Assembly: GCA_021161965.1 (NCBI GenBank) | Contig: JAGGZP010000075.1 | Span: forward strand, 1-7,921 | Reading direction: 5' to 3' | Origin: a bacterium | GTDB taxonomy: Bacteria; Patescibacteriota; Patescibacteriia; UBA2591; JAGGZP01 | Length of the DNA: 7,921 nt | Shown here: in pieces, positions 1-5,845 of the stretch | Position numbering within the stretch: the stretch's first letter is position 1 | Layout: every line of letters starts with the position of its first letter | Translations under genes and position numbers: made by a program | The notes under the pieces: model-generated | What the model saw: only the letters and a program-made list of their open reading frames with translations | Databases searched by the model: none | Told to the model about the DNA's origin: nothing

Positions 1-746
1 AAAACTTTTTTTGAAAAGAAAACTATTTGCGACTGAACCTTCTCAACAATATTTCTTAAAGATTTATTTTCGTAATTTAAAACCAACCAGTCGTTCTCAC
101 TTTGAAAATTAAATATCAACTTCTTATCAGCTATATAGCTACTTAATTTTTTATAATAATTAAGATGATCAGGAAAGATATTTGTTATTACGGAAATATG
201 TGGGCTAATTTTCTCCTTTCGCAAACTTCTTAATTGCCAAGATGACAGTTCTAAAACAAATTTTGCGTCCTTTGTTATTTTCCCTAAATATCTTAATGGT
301 GATTTACCAATATTTCCAGCAAGTCTAACATTAAAATTTGCTAATTTTAAAATTCTGTAAACTAGATTTGCTGTTGTTGACTTGCCTTTTGTCCCAGTAA
401 TCCCAATAATTGATTTTCGATTCCATAATTTAAAAAAGAGACTAATATCTGTCTCAATCGGTATATTTTTACTCCGGGAAACTTTTAAATAAAAAGAGTC
501 ATCAGGAATAGAAGAATTCTTGATAACTAAATCAACATTTCGAAAATCTGATTTCCTATGCTGGCCAAGAACAAACTCAATCGGTATTCCTTCTAATTTT
601 TTAATTGAAGATTTGAGTTCTTCTTTACTTTTCAAATCAGTAACAATAATCTCTGCGCCATTTTTATTTAACCATTTTACGATATCTACTCCCCCACCAA
701 TCAATCCCAAACCCATCACCAAAACTTTTTTGTTTTTTAGATTCAT
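1..746 (-). CDS. murD: UDP-N-acetylmuramoylalanine--D-glutamate ligase (MurD), C-terminus cut off by window edge
   Basis: Cytoplasmic ATP-dependent ligase that adds D-glutamate to UDP-MurNAc-L-Ala in peptidoglycan precursor synthesis. I translated it from the ATG at 746-744; 248 codons are visible and the frame runs off the left edge, so about 55% of a usual ~450-aa MurD is present. The N-terminal Rossmann-like domain starts with VLVMGLGLIGGG (residues 8-19). The central Mur-ligase ATP-binding loop is GITGTKGKSTT (115-125). Further MurD landmarks are AGNIGKSPL (143-151), ELSSWQL (166-172, canonical ELSSFQL) and TNIFPDHLNYY (188-198). The C-terminal ligase domain lies outside the window. The gene starts 11 nt after the mraY stop, the usual mraY-murD order of division and cell-wall clusters, so co-transcription is likely. 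No Shine-Dalgarno sequence precedes the start; the upstream bases are TTGTGAAAAT. The family call is secure. Confidence 0.95.
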   Translation of the reverse strand, partial: MNLKNKKVLVMGLGLIGGGVDIVKWLNKNGAEIIVTDLKSKEELKSSIKKLEGIPIEFVLGQHRKSDFRNVDLVIKNSSIPDDSFYLKVSRSKNIPIETDISLFFKLWNRKSIIGITGTKGKSTTANLVYRILKLANFNVRLAGNIGKSPLRYLGKITKDAKFVLELSSWQLRSLRKEKISPHISVITNIFPDHLNYYKKLSSYIADKKLIFNFQSENDWLVLNYENKSLRNIVEKVQSQIVFFSKKV

Positions 747-757
747 ATTTTCACAAT

Positions 758-1801
758 TTAAAGCAATCTCTCTGCTAAAAATATCATTAAACCAACGATT
801 GCTGTTACTCCACCAATTAGCCAAAATCTCATTACAATTTTTGGTTCTGGCCAACCCTTTGCCTCTAAATGATGATGTATTGGTGTAGATAAAAAAACTT
901 TTTTATGTCGAAATTTTTTTGAAATTAATTGAATGATAACTGAAAGCGACTCGATAACAAAAAGGAAACCAATAATTGGTAAGAGCAGAACTTGGTTAGT
1001 GAGCATAGCAACAATTCCTAAAGTAACACCTAAAGACATTGCTCCGGTATCACCCATAAAAAATCTTGCAGGATAAATGTTAAACCAAAGAAAAGCAATC
1101 AAGGCTCCGACAATTACAGCACAAAAACTTGCTAAATCAAATTTTCCTTCAACAAAAGCAATAGCTCCATAGGCAGCAAAAGCAGTTAATAATGTTCCAC
1201 CAGCTAAACCATCTAAACCATCAATTTCGTTAACTGAGAATGCTGTAGCAACAATAATAAAAATAAAAAGTGGAATATACCAAAAACCAAGATAATAGTC
1301 ACCAAAAAATGGAACATGAATAACATCCCAACCAAGCTTGTAAAAAAACCAATAAGCACCAAAGCTGGCAATTAGGGTATAAAGAATAATTTTATGACGC
1401 ATTTTTAATCCTCCGCCCTTCGGGCCAATTTTTTTCACATTTAAAAAATCATCAATCAAGCCGATGATTGCCGAGGCAATTAAGGCGCCTAATGGTAAAA
1501 ATGTTTGTTTTCTGCTTAAAAAATTCAGCATTTTAAAAATATCATAATTCGATTTTGATAAATAATAAAAAAACAAAGAGACTAATAATGTAGTCCCCCA
1601 AATTAGTATTCCTCCCATTGTTGGCGTACCTGCTTTTTTTTGGTGTAATCTCGCATAAATTGGCGCACTTTTCTCATCTCTAATTTGTTTCCCTACTTTA
1701 TATTTGTATAAAAAATGTGTCAATGCTGGAGTAAAAACAAAAGCAAGTAAAAAAGAAAGGGTGGCCAAAAAGAATATTTTTATAACAAAAAATAATAACA
1801 T
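758..1801 (-). CDS. mraY: Phospho-N-acetylmuramoyl-pentapeptide transferase (MraY)
   Basis: Integral membrane enzyme that transfers phospho-MurNAc-pentapeptide from UDP to undecaprenyl phosphate, forming lipid I. The 347-aa product is close to the usual ~320-360 aa and has roughly ten hydrophobic segments. Family motifs are in order: the TPTMGG loop (59-64), the Mg-binding aspartate pair in GLIDDFLNVKK (114-124), NEIDGLDGLAGG (191-202), FMGDTGAMSLG (248-258, with the conserved Asp at 251) and the histidine loop PIHHHLEAKGW (307-317). No key residue appears to be missing. The ATG start lies 3 nt after the stop of the small membrane gene upstream, and murD follows after 11 nt, so it sits in a tight operon. 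There is no Shine-Dalgarno sequence; translation may depend on coupling with the upstream gene. The stretch coding for GPKGGG (126-131) uses GC-rich codons that form a small palindrome (separate entry). Confidence 0.97.
   Translation of the reverse strand: MLLFFVIKIFFLATLSFLLAFVFTPALTHFLYKYKVGKQIRDEKSAPIYARLHQKKAGTPTMGGILIWGTTLLVSLFFYYLSKSNYDIFKMLNFLSRKQTFLPLGALIASAIIGLIDDFLNVKKIGPKGGGLKMRHKIILYTLIASFGAYWFFYKLGWDVIHVPFFGDYYLGFWYIPLFIFIIVATAFSVNEIDGLDGLAGGTLLTAFAAYGAIAFVEGKFDLASFCAVIVGALIAFLWFNIYPARFFMGDTGAMSLGVTLGIVAMLTNQVLLLPIIGFLFVIESLSVIIQLISKKFRHKKVFLSTPIHHHLEAKGWPEPKIVMRFWLIGGVTAIVGLMIFLAERLL
1415..1425. repeat. GC-rich mini-hairpin GCCC-TTC-GGGC inside mraY
   Basis: The plus strand reads GCCCTTCGGGC, a perfect 4-bp GC stem around a 3-nt loop. 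It lies in the codons for the Gly-Pro-Lys-Gly segment of MraY, in DNA that is otherwise very AT-rich. A second hairpin of the same GCCC-N3-GGGC form lies at 3761-3771 outside any certain gene. A function is not shown; it may only reflect a conserved protein motif. Confidence 0.4.
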
Positions 1802-1804
1802 CTT

Positions 1805-2113
1805 TTATAAGATACAGATTAAAAAAATAATTTCAATAATTAAAGTGGAGAATATCATTAAATTAAATAAAAAATTTTCTTTCTCTAGATAAAATTTATA
1901 AACAAAAAAATAGTTAACAAATAATGTAACTAGAGATATTATCAATATAGAAAAATATTCACCTTTGATTCCGGGCAAATAACCTGACCGAAGAAAAAGA
2001 TAAAACCAAGAAAATAGAATAATAAGAAAATTTACTAGGAAAGATGAAATTACTAGTTTATTGTGCCAAAATTTTTTTTGTCGTTCCTTTTTTATTACTT
2101 GATTAATTAACAT
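1805..2113 (-). CDS. Small hypothetical membrane protein, three predicted helices
   Basis: I do not recognise this 102-aa protein. It opens with a basic, hydrophilic N-terminus (KKERQKK at residues 8-14), followed by three strongly hydrophobic segments at about 21-42, 55-76 and 83-102. The third runs to the C-terminus with almost no tail. The charged linker around 76-80 (LEKEN) and the basic N-terminus would put the N-terminus in the cytoplasm by the positive-inside rule. There is no cysteine motif, signal peptidase site or catalytic motif. The ATG shares one base with the TAA of the upstream gene (TAATG), and its own stop is 3 nt before the mraY start, so it is most likely translated by coupling within the operon. 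The position suggests an accessory role in lipid-linked cell-wall steps, but this rests on context only. The coding call is supported by the tight packing on both sides. Confidence 0.75.
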   Translation of the reverse strand: MLINQVIKKERQKKFWHNKLVISSFLVNFLIILFSWFYLFLRSGYLPGIKGEYFSILIISLVTLFVNYFFVYKFYLEKENFLFNLMIFSTLIIEIIFLICIL

Positions 2114-2574
2114 TACTTTAAACTAAAAAAAATACCAATGATTAATAAAACAAAAACAACTGTTTGTAAAACTAAACCATTTTTTATTGATAAATCACCT
2201 TTAATGATGTTATGAACAAACTTATTTGGCTCAGTTAACGTTTTAAATATTTTTACTTTAGTAATATTTTCTATTGCGTAAGTAATATCGGGTAAAATTG
2301 AGCCGATTATTCCCCAACTTATTATTGCACGATTTTTATAAATTATTGGATGAAGAAAAATAAAAATTAAAAAAATTACTAAAAAGATTGTATCAAATGA
2401 TGCCATTCCAAAAAAAAGTTTTGAATGTTTTTCTGATTTACTAAAAATTTTATCTCCATGAGGAATAAAATCCAAAAAATAATGGGAAAGCAAAGCAAGA
2501 AAAAAAGCAATTAATGCATTTTTTGAATGTTGAGCAATAAGAACGCCTGCTGCTGCATGAACTGTTAAAAACAT
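2113..2574 (-). CDS. Membrane protein with His/Asp motifs, possibly YdjM-like metal-dependent hydrolase
   Basis: A 153-aa membrane protein with hydrophobic segments near 5-29, 58-75, 84-97 and 133-151. Polar residues that could bind metal sit at membrane edges: His6 in VHAAAG, the motif SHYFLDFIPHGD at 30-41 (His31, Asp35, His39, Asp41), GSILPDI at 91-97 (Asp96) and His121 in FVHNI. This arrangement, with an HxxxD-x3-HxD core, a later LPD motif and a final His, recalls the membrane-bound metal-dependent hydrolases of the YdjM type (LexA-regulated in E. coli). The protein is short, however, and I assign the family only tentatively. The substrate is unknown. The ATG lacks a Shine-Dalgarno sequence and is 67 nt downstream of the glycosyltransferase stop. 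Its own stop overlaps the next start by one base, tying it to the mraY-murD operon. An uncharacterised helical membrane protein without enzymatic activity is the alternative. Confidence 0.8.
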   Translation of the reverse strand: MFLTVHAAAGVLIAQHSKNALIAFFLALLSHYFLDFIPHGDKIFSKSEKHSKLFFGMASFDTIFLVIFLIFIFLHPIIYKNRAIISWGIIGSILPDITYAIENITKVKIFKTLTEPNKFVHNIIKGDLSIKNGLVLQTVVFVLLIIGIFFSLK

Positions 2575-2641
2575 AAAAATTAAAAATAAAAATTTATAAA
2601 AATTCCTACCCTATTCCTCTCTAATAAAATTTTATTTGTTT

Positions 2642-3736
2642 CTAAAAACCTGTCAATAAAATTTGTAAGGTTTCTCGAGCGCATCTTTCCCAAGAATATT
2701 TTTTTACTTGTTCAAAACCTTTTTTAATCAATTCCTTTCTCAAACTCTTGTTATTAATAATTTCTTCAACCCTCCCAGCTATTTCTTTTATACTATTTAG
2801 ATCAAAATAAATTGCAGCTGGGCCATAAATTTCTGGTAAACAAGTTTGGTTTGCTGCAATTACTGGGCAACCACAAGCCATTGCTTCTAAACCAGGGAAA
2901 CCAAAACCCTCATAAAATGAAGATAAAATAAATAATTCTGCTGCAGAGTATAAATAAGGTAAATCATTCCTTCTAACATAACCAATTTCCAAAATATTTT
3001 TACTTCTTAAAATTAGTTTTTTAATTTCTTTATACCCATATCCGGGTTTACCAACTAAAACCAACTGCATTGGCTGATTTAATAATAAAAAAGCAGAAAT
3101 AAGATTTTTAATATTTTTCTTTTCTTCTAAACGACCAACAAACAAAATATATGGCTTCTTTATCCTGTATTTTTCTAAAATTTTTTGGTCAATTGTGGGT
3201 TTAAATAAATTTTTATCAATACCAAAATAAACTACTTTAATTTTTTCTGTTTTTGCGTGATATAAATTAATTAATTCGTTTTTTGTAAAATTTGAGGGAA
3301 CAATAATCTTTGTTGCTTTTTTTACTGCATTTCGATAAACAAAATTAGTATAAAACCTCTGCCAAAAAGAATACGCTTTCGGATATCTTCTAAATCCGGT
3401 ATCATGAAGTGTAATTACTGTTTTTATTTTTTTGGGAATAAAAAATGGTAAAGCATGTGAGGGTATAAATAAAACATCGGGAGAATTTTTAAACATCTCC
3501 CAAGATAGTTTTACTTGTGTCCAAAGATATTTAAGCGGCCATTTTAAAATTTTTTCTTGCCAGTTTTTTGGCAAGACTGCCAATTCTCCCTTTAATTTAT
3601 TTGGTGTATATAAAATAAAATTGATTCCGTTATTTAGCGGAATCTTTTTAAGTTCTTGGATAAGATAATAGGAATACCATTCAACTCCTGTTTTTTCTTC
3701 GCGATTCGCCCGCGAAGCGTCAATGCCAATAAGCAT
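2642..3736 (-). CDS. GT4-like (GT-B fold) glycosyltransferase
   Basis: Probably transfers a sugar from a nucleotide donor to a cell-envelope acceptor; donor and acceptor cannot be told. From the ATG at 3736-3734 the protein has 364 aa and starts MLIGIDASRAN. An in-frame TTG at 3796 would add 20 residues, but those codons run through a palindromic GC element and into the heptamer repeat array, and the family normally begins directly at this first beta strand, so I prefer the ATG. Numbering from the ATG, the N-terminal domain has ITLHDTGFRRYP (108-119) and IIVPSNFTKNEL (144-155). The C-terminal donor domain begins ILFVGRLEEKKNI (197-209) and carries the E-x7-E signature EGFGFPGLEAMACGCPVI (276-293). 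No Shine-Dalgarno sequence is seen. It is first in the cluster leading to mraY and murD, 67 nt before the next gene, which fits an envelope role. Confidence 0.9.
   Translation of the reverse strand: MLIGIDASRANREEKTGVEWYSYYLIQELKKIPLNNGINFILYTPNKLKGELAVLPKNWQEKILKWPLKYLWTQVKLSWEMFKNSPDVLFIPSHALPFFIPKKIKTVITLHDTGFRRYPKAYSFWQRFYTNFVYRNAVKKATKIIVPSNFTKNELINLYHAKTEKIKVVYFGIDKNLFKPTIDQKILEKYRIKKPYILFVGRLEEKKNIKNLISAFLLLNQPMQLVLVGKPGYGYKEIKKLILRSKNILEIGYVRRNDLPYLYSAAELFILSSFYEGFGFPGLEAMACGCPVIAANQTCLPEIYGPAAIYFDLNSIKEIAGRVEEIINNKSLRKELIKKGFEQVKKYSWERCARETLQILLTGF
3697..3717. repeat. 7-bp GC-rich palindrome at the 5' end of the glycosyltransferase gene
   Basis: The plus strand has CTTCGCG (3697-3703), the loop ATTCGCC and CGCGAAG (3711-3717), a perfect 7-bp stem. 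It overlaps the codons for residues Ser8 to Glu14 of the glycosyltransferase (TCG CGG GCG AAT CGC GAA), which are strikingly GC-rich for this genome. The hairpin would form in the mRNA about 20-40 nt after the start codon. Whether it affects translation or is a mobile short palindrome fixed in the gene cannot be told here. Confidence 0.5.
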
Positions 3737-3758
3737 ACCAATTTTATTAAAATTTATC

Positions 3759-3775
3759 GAGCCCGTAGGGCGCTC
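3759..3775. repeat. GC-rich hairpin just upstream of the glycosyltransferase start
   Basis: The plus strand reads GAGCCCGTAGGGCGCTC. The core GCCC-GTA-GGGC (3761-3771) is a perfect 4-bp stem with a 3-nt loop, and the flanking GAG and CTC extend it if one or two bases bulge. It lies 23-39 nt before the ATG of the glycosyltransferase and directly abuts the heptamer array. If transcribed from upstream it would fold in the leader. It shares the GCCC-N3-GGGC form with the element inside mraY. Confidence 0.4.
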
Positions 3776-3848
3776 TTTCAAATTTCCAATTTTCAATTTA
3801 CAATTTACATTAAATTTTCAATTTCCAATTCTCAATTTCTCAAACAAT
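3776..3848 (-). repeat. ATTG heptamer array, minus-strand orientation
   Basis: Read on the minus strand this is a chain of ATTG-headed heptamers such as ATTGAGA, ATTGGAA, ATTGAAA and ATTGTAA. On the plus strand the complementary CAAT cores begin at 3787, 3794, 3801, then 3819, 3826, 3833, and finally 3845. Two groups of three therefore have exact 7-nt spacing. The array faces a similar array in the opposite orientation at 3865-3969, so the pair forms a long imperfect inverted repeat. No coding capacity is evident. The first codons of the extended glycosyltransferase frame lie inside it. Confidence 0.75.
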
Positions 3849-3864
3849 TTTTAAAAAATATTAC

Positions 3865-3969
3865 TTTTGAAAATTGAGTCATTGAAAATTCATTGAAAAT
3901 TGATCATTGATCATTGAAAATTTTTAGATTTTTGGAATTTGTTTGGTCATTGGTCATTGGTCATTGGGA
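3865..3969 (+). repeat. ATTG heptamer array, plus-strand orientation
   Basis: The plus strand carries ATTG cores beginning at 3873, 3881, 3892, then 3899, 3906, 3913, then 3949, 3956, 3963. The last two groups of three have strict 7-nt spacing, with units ATTGATC, ATTGATC, ATTGAAA and ATTGGTC, ATTGGTC, ATTGGGA. A 34-nt T-rich gap separates the two groups. Together with the minus-oriented array across a short A/T spacer (3849-3864), it makes a near-symmetric intergenic element between the mreB end and the glycosyltransferase. Confidence 0.75.
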
Positions 3970-4011
3970 TTTGATTAGACATTAGAAATTAGGTTAATTA
4001 GGAATTCTATC

Positions 4012-4032
4012 TTTTTGATTTTTGATTTTTGA
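4012..4032 (+). repeat. Three tandem TTTTTGA heptamers
   Basis: The unit TTTTTGA occurs three times in perfect tandem at 4012, 4019 and 4026. It shares the 7-nt period of the ATTG arrays nearby and could be a degraded part of the same element. On the minus strand it reads as A-rich, so it is not the U-tract of a terminator for mreB. Confidence 0.6.
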
Positions 4033-4050
4033 TTTATTCCTGCAGGTATC

Positions 4051-4093
4051 TTGAAATTTGTTTCAATTAGCATCCTGATCTACCTAACAGGAT
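4051..4093 (-). terminator. Hairpin pair just downstream of mreB, possible weak terminator
   Basis: Two perfect inverted repeats follow the mreB stop (4107-4105) in the direction of transcription. The first is ATCCTG/CAGGAT (4088-4093 with 4072-4077, 10-nt loop), starting 12 nt after the stop. The second is TTGAAA/TTTCAA (4061-4066 with 4051-4056, 4-nt loop). An 8-bp palindrome CCTGCAGG lies further on at 4039-4046. No U-run follows any of them on the minus strand, so a classical intrinsic terminator is not shown. They may instead stabilise the mreB mRNA 3' end. Confidence 0.3.
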
Positions 4094-4104
4094 TATTACA
4101 ATTT

Positions 4105-5112
4105 TTATTTCAGAGCCAAAATACTCTTTTTATAATATTCTAAATTTTCCAAAGCAAGACCTGTACCTTTTGCAACGCAAAGAGAGGGTTCATCAGCTAA
4201 ATAAGTTGAGACACCTGTTTCTTTAGTAATTAACTTATCCATTAATCTTAATTGTGAACTTCCTCCTGCTAAAACTATTCCTTTGTCCATTACATCTGCC
4301 GAAAGTTCAGGAGGTGTTTCAAAAAGAACAGATTTAATTGCATTAATAATTTCGTTTAATTCATTCTGTATTGCCTCAACAACATCATCTGAAGAAACTG
4401 TAATAGTTTTTGGTAAACCACTAAGCATATCTCTACCTCGAATCTCCATTGTTAATTTTTTCTCAAGAGGAAGTGCAGCACCAACTTTAATTTTAACTTG
4501 TTCGGCTGTTCTTTCGCCAATTGCTAAATTATACTTTTTTCTAATGTAGCGAATAATTGCTTGGTCAAATTTATTTCCCGCAACTCTTACAGAAGTGGAG
4601 CTAACTATGCCCCCTAAAGAAATTACAGCTATCTCTGCTGTTCCTCCGCCCATATCGATTATCATATGACCAGAAGCAGAAGCAATAGGAATATTTGCCC
4701 CAATTGCCGCAGCAATTGGTTCTTTAATAATATAAGCAGCCTTTGCTCCGGCCGCCATTGTTGCATCAATTACCGCTCTTTTTTCGGTTGAAGTAATACC
4801 TCCGGGAACTGCAACCATAACTTCGGGTCGGAGAATTCTAAAACTGCCGATTGCTTTATTAATATAATATTTAAGCATTGCTTCGGTTGTTTTATAATCA
4901 GCAATTACGCCATCCTTTAATGGCTTGCGCGCGACAATTGTATCAGGTGTCCGACCAATCATATCTTTTGCTTCATCACCAACAGCTAAAACATTTTTGT
5001 CGATTGTCGAGATTGCCACAACCGAGGGTTCAATTAAAACAATGCCTTTTTTAGGAATAAAAACTTCGGTTGTTGCTGTTCCTAAATCAATACCAATTTT
5101 CTTAATAAACAT
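4105..5112 (-). CDS. mreB: Rod shape-determining actin homologue MreB
   Basis: Cytoplasmic actin-like ATPase that polymerises under the inner membrane and guides cell-wall synthesis. The 335-aa length is normal. Phosphate-1 region: GIDLGTATTEVF (7-18). Connect/catalytic region: KEPIAAAIG (130-138, Glu131). Phosphate-2 region: IIDMGGGTAEIAVI (151-164). Adenosine region: GIVLAGGSSQL (278-288). The C-terminal region contains ADEPSLCVAKGTG (306-318). Phosphate-1 is atypical: many MreB proteins have GTANTLVY, whereas here Asn and Leu are Thr14 and Glu16, and the following LNEPS is LIEPS (26-30). The ATG at 5112-5110 has no Shine-Dalgarno sequence. The gene has its own promoter 3 nt after the upp stop. 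Downstream lies a repeat-rich non-coding stretch, so it probably ends its transcription unit. Confidence 0.95.
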   Translation of the reverse strand: MFIKKIGIDLGTATTEVFIPKKGIVLIEPSVVAISTIDKNVLAVGDEAKDMIGRTPDTIVARKPLKDGVIADYKTTEAMLKYYINKAIGSFRILRPEVMVAVPGGITSTEKRAVIDATMAAGAKAAYIIKEPIAAAIGANIPIASASGHMIIDMGGGTAEIAVISLGGIVSSTSVRVAGNKFDQAIIRYIRKKYNLAIGERTAEQVKIKVGAALPLEKKLTMEIRGRDMLSGLPKTITVSSDDVVEAIQNELNEIINAIKSVLFETPPELSADVMDKGIVLAGGSSQLRLMDKLITKETGVSTYLADEPSLCVAKGTGLALENLEYYKKSILALK

Positions 5113-5131
5113 AATATTTTTATTAAAATTA

Positions 5132-5152
5132 TTGTTTTACTAGTACTAACAA
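5132..5152. promoter_or_regulatory. Imperfect dyad over the mreB transcription start region
   Basis: The plus strand has TTGTT at 5132-5136 and AACAA at 5148-5152, flanking the small palindrome ACTAGT (5139-5144), which overlaps a second palindrome, AGTACT (5142-5147). The element covers the downstream edge of the -10 box and the expected start of transcription of mreB. That is a typical place for an operator, but the symmetry is only five bases per arm in AT-rich DNA and may be chance. Confidence 0.2.
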
Positions 5153-5178
5153 TATACTCTAATAAAAAATTGTGTCAA
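5151..5178 (-). promoter_or_regulatory. sigma70-like promoter for mreB
   Basis: On the minus strand a perfect -35 TTGACA (5178-5173) is followed by a 16-nt spacer and the -10 TATATT (5156-5151). Transcription would start near 5144, giving a leader of about 30 nt before the mreB ATG at 5112. The -35 begins only 3 nt beyond the upp stop codon, so mreB can be transcribed independently of lepA-upp. The layout is the same as at the lepA promoter. Confidence 0.75.
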
Positions 5179-5180
5179 GG

Positions 5181-5840
5181 TTACGTTCCAAAATAACGGT
5201 CGCCGAAGTCGCCTAAACCAGGAACAATAAAAGCCTTTTTGTTTAAATAGTTATCAATAGCTGCAGTAACAATTTTAATTTTAGGGAATTTTTTCAAAAC
5301 ATTTTTCAATCCCTGTGGACAAGAAACTAAATTTAAAAATATTATTTTCTTTTCTTTTACTCCAGCCTCCTTTAAAACTCTAATTGCTACAGAAGCTGAA
5401 CCACCAGTTGCTAACATTGGATCAAGTAAAAAAACATATCTTTTGGATATGTCTTTCGGTAATTTTGTATAAAAAAGAATTGGTTTAGCTGTTTTCTCAT
5501 TGCGCTGAATAAGAATTTTCCCAATTCTTATTTTCTTACAAACCTCTCGAATTGCTTTCTCCATACTTTCGCCTGCTCGAACAATTGAAACAGCGCAAAT
5601 CTTACCCACGAATTTCTTCCCTTTATATTTCGCGCCAGTCGGCGTAAGAACATCTTTTTTTCTAACCGGTAAAAAATTTAATCCTTTTTCAACTAAAAGA
5701 CGGATAATTCTGTCAGAGTAAAAAATAAAATCATTTCTTCTCGTCTTTTTGTCACGAATAATTGTGAGAAGCACCTCTAATTGAGGTGTTGTTTCTAAAA
5801 CAGTAATTTGAGGATATTTTTTAAGATTGAAATTTTTCAT
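5181..5840 (-). CDS. upp: Uracil phosphoribosyltransferase, eukaryotic (FUR1-like) type
   Basis: Salvage enzyme of the cytosol that makes UMP from uracil and PRPP. The 219-aa protein has the type I phosphoribosyltransferase PRPP loop LLDPMLATGGSAS (138-150) and the C-terminal uracil-binding segment VPGLGDFGDRYFGT (206-219). The rest is closer to the fungal/protist form than to the E. coli form. DFIFYSDRIIRLLVE (37-51), SIVRAGESME (85-94), RIGKILIQRNE (105-115) and the FGDRYFG ending are features I recall from yeast Fur1 and Toxoplasma UPRT. E. coli Upp has VRAGLGM and GDAGDKIFGT at the corresponding sites. The ATG lies 5 nt after the lepA stop, so translation and transcription are probably coupled to lepA. 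No Shine-Dalgarno sequence is seen. The activity call is firm; the claim of eukaryotic-type ancestry needs a tree. Confidence 0.93.
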   Translation of the reverse strand: MKNFNLKKYPQITVLETTPQLEVLLTIIRDKKTRRNDFIFYSDRIIRLLVEKGLNFLPVRKKDVLTPTGAKYKGKKFVGKICAVSIVRAGESMEKAIREVCKKIRIGKILIQRNEKTAKPILFYTKLPKDISKRYVFLLDPMLATGGSASVAIRVLKEAGVKEKKIIFLNLVSCPQGLKNVLKKFPKIKIVTAAIDNYLNKKAFIVPGLGDFGDRYFGT

Positions 5841-5845
5841 AAGTT

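Noticed and set aside
520..888. Plus-strand open frame of 122 codons
   Set aside because: It lies antisense to murD and mraY, is low in complexity, and has no independent support.
2575..2641. Promoter or terminator in the 67-nt gap after the glycosyltransferase (palindrome AATAAAATTTTATT at 2623-2636)
   Set aside because: The palindrome is A/T only with no loop, and no -35/-10 pair with sensible spacing is seen.
3697..3717. GC-rich stem next to a T-run (3691-3696) as an intrinsic terminator
   Set aside because: On the minus strand the hairpin is followed by A residues, and on the plus strand the T-run precedes it, so it fits neither direction; it is also within a coding sequence.
3776..4032. 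Possible CRISPR array in the repeat-rich intergenic stretch
   Set aside because: Units are 7 nt with no unique spacers of about 30 nt, and no cas gene is nearby.
4039..4046. CCTGCAGG palindrome as a phase-variation or recombinase site
   Set aside because: A single 8-bp palindrome with no partner site or recombinase gene; too little to call.
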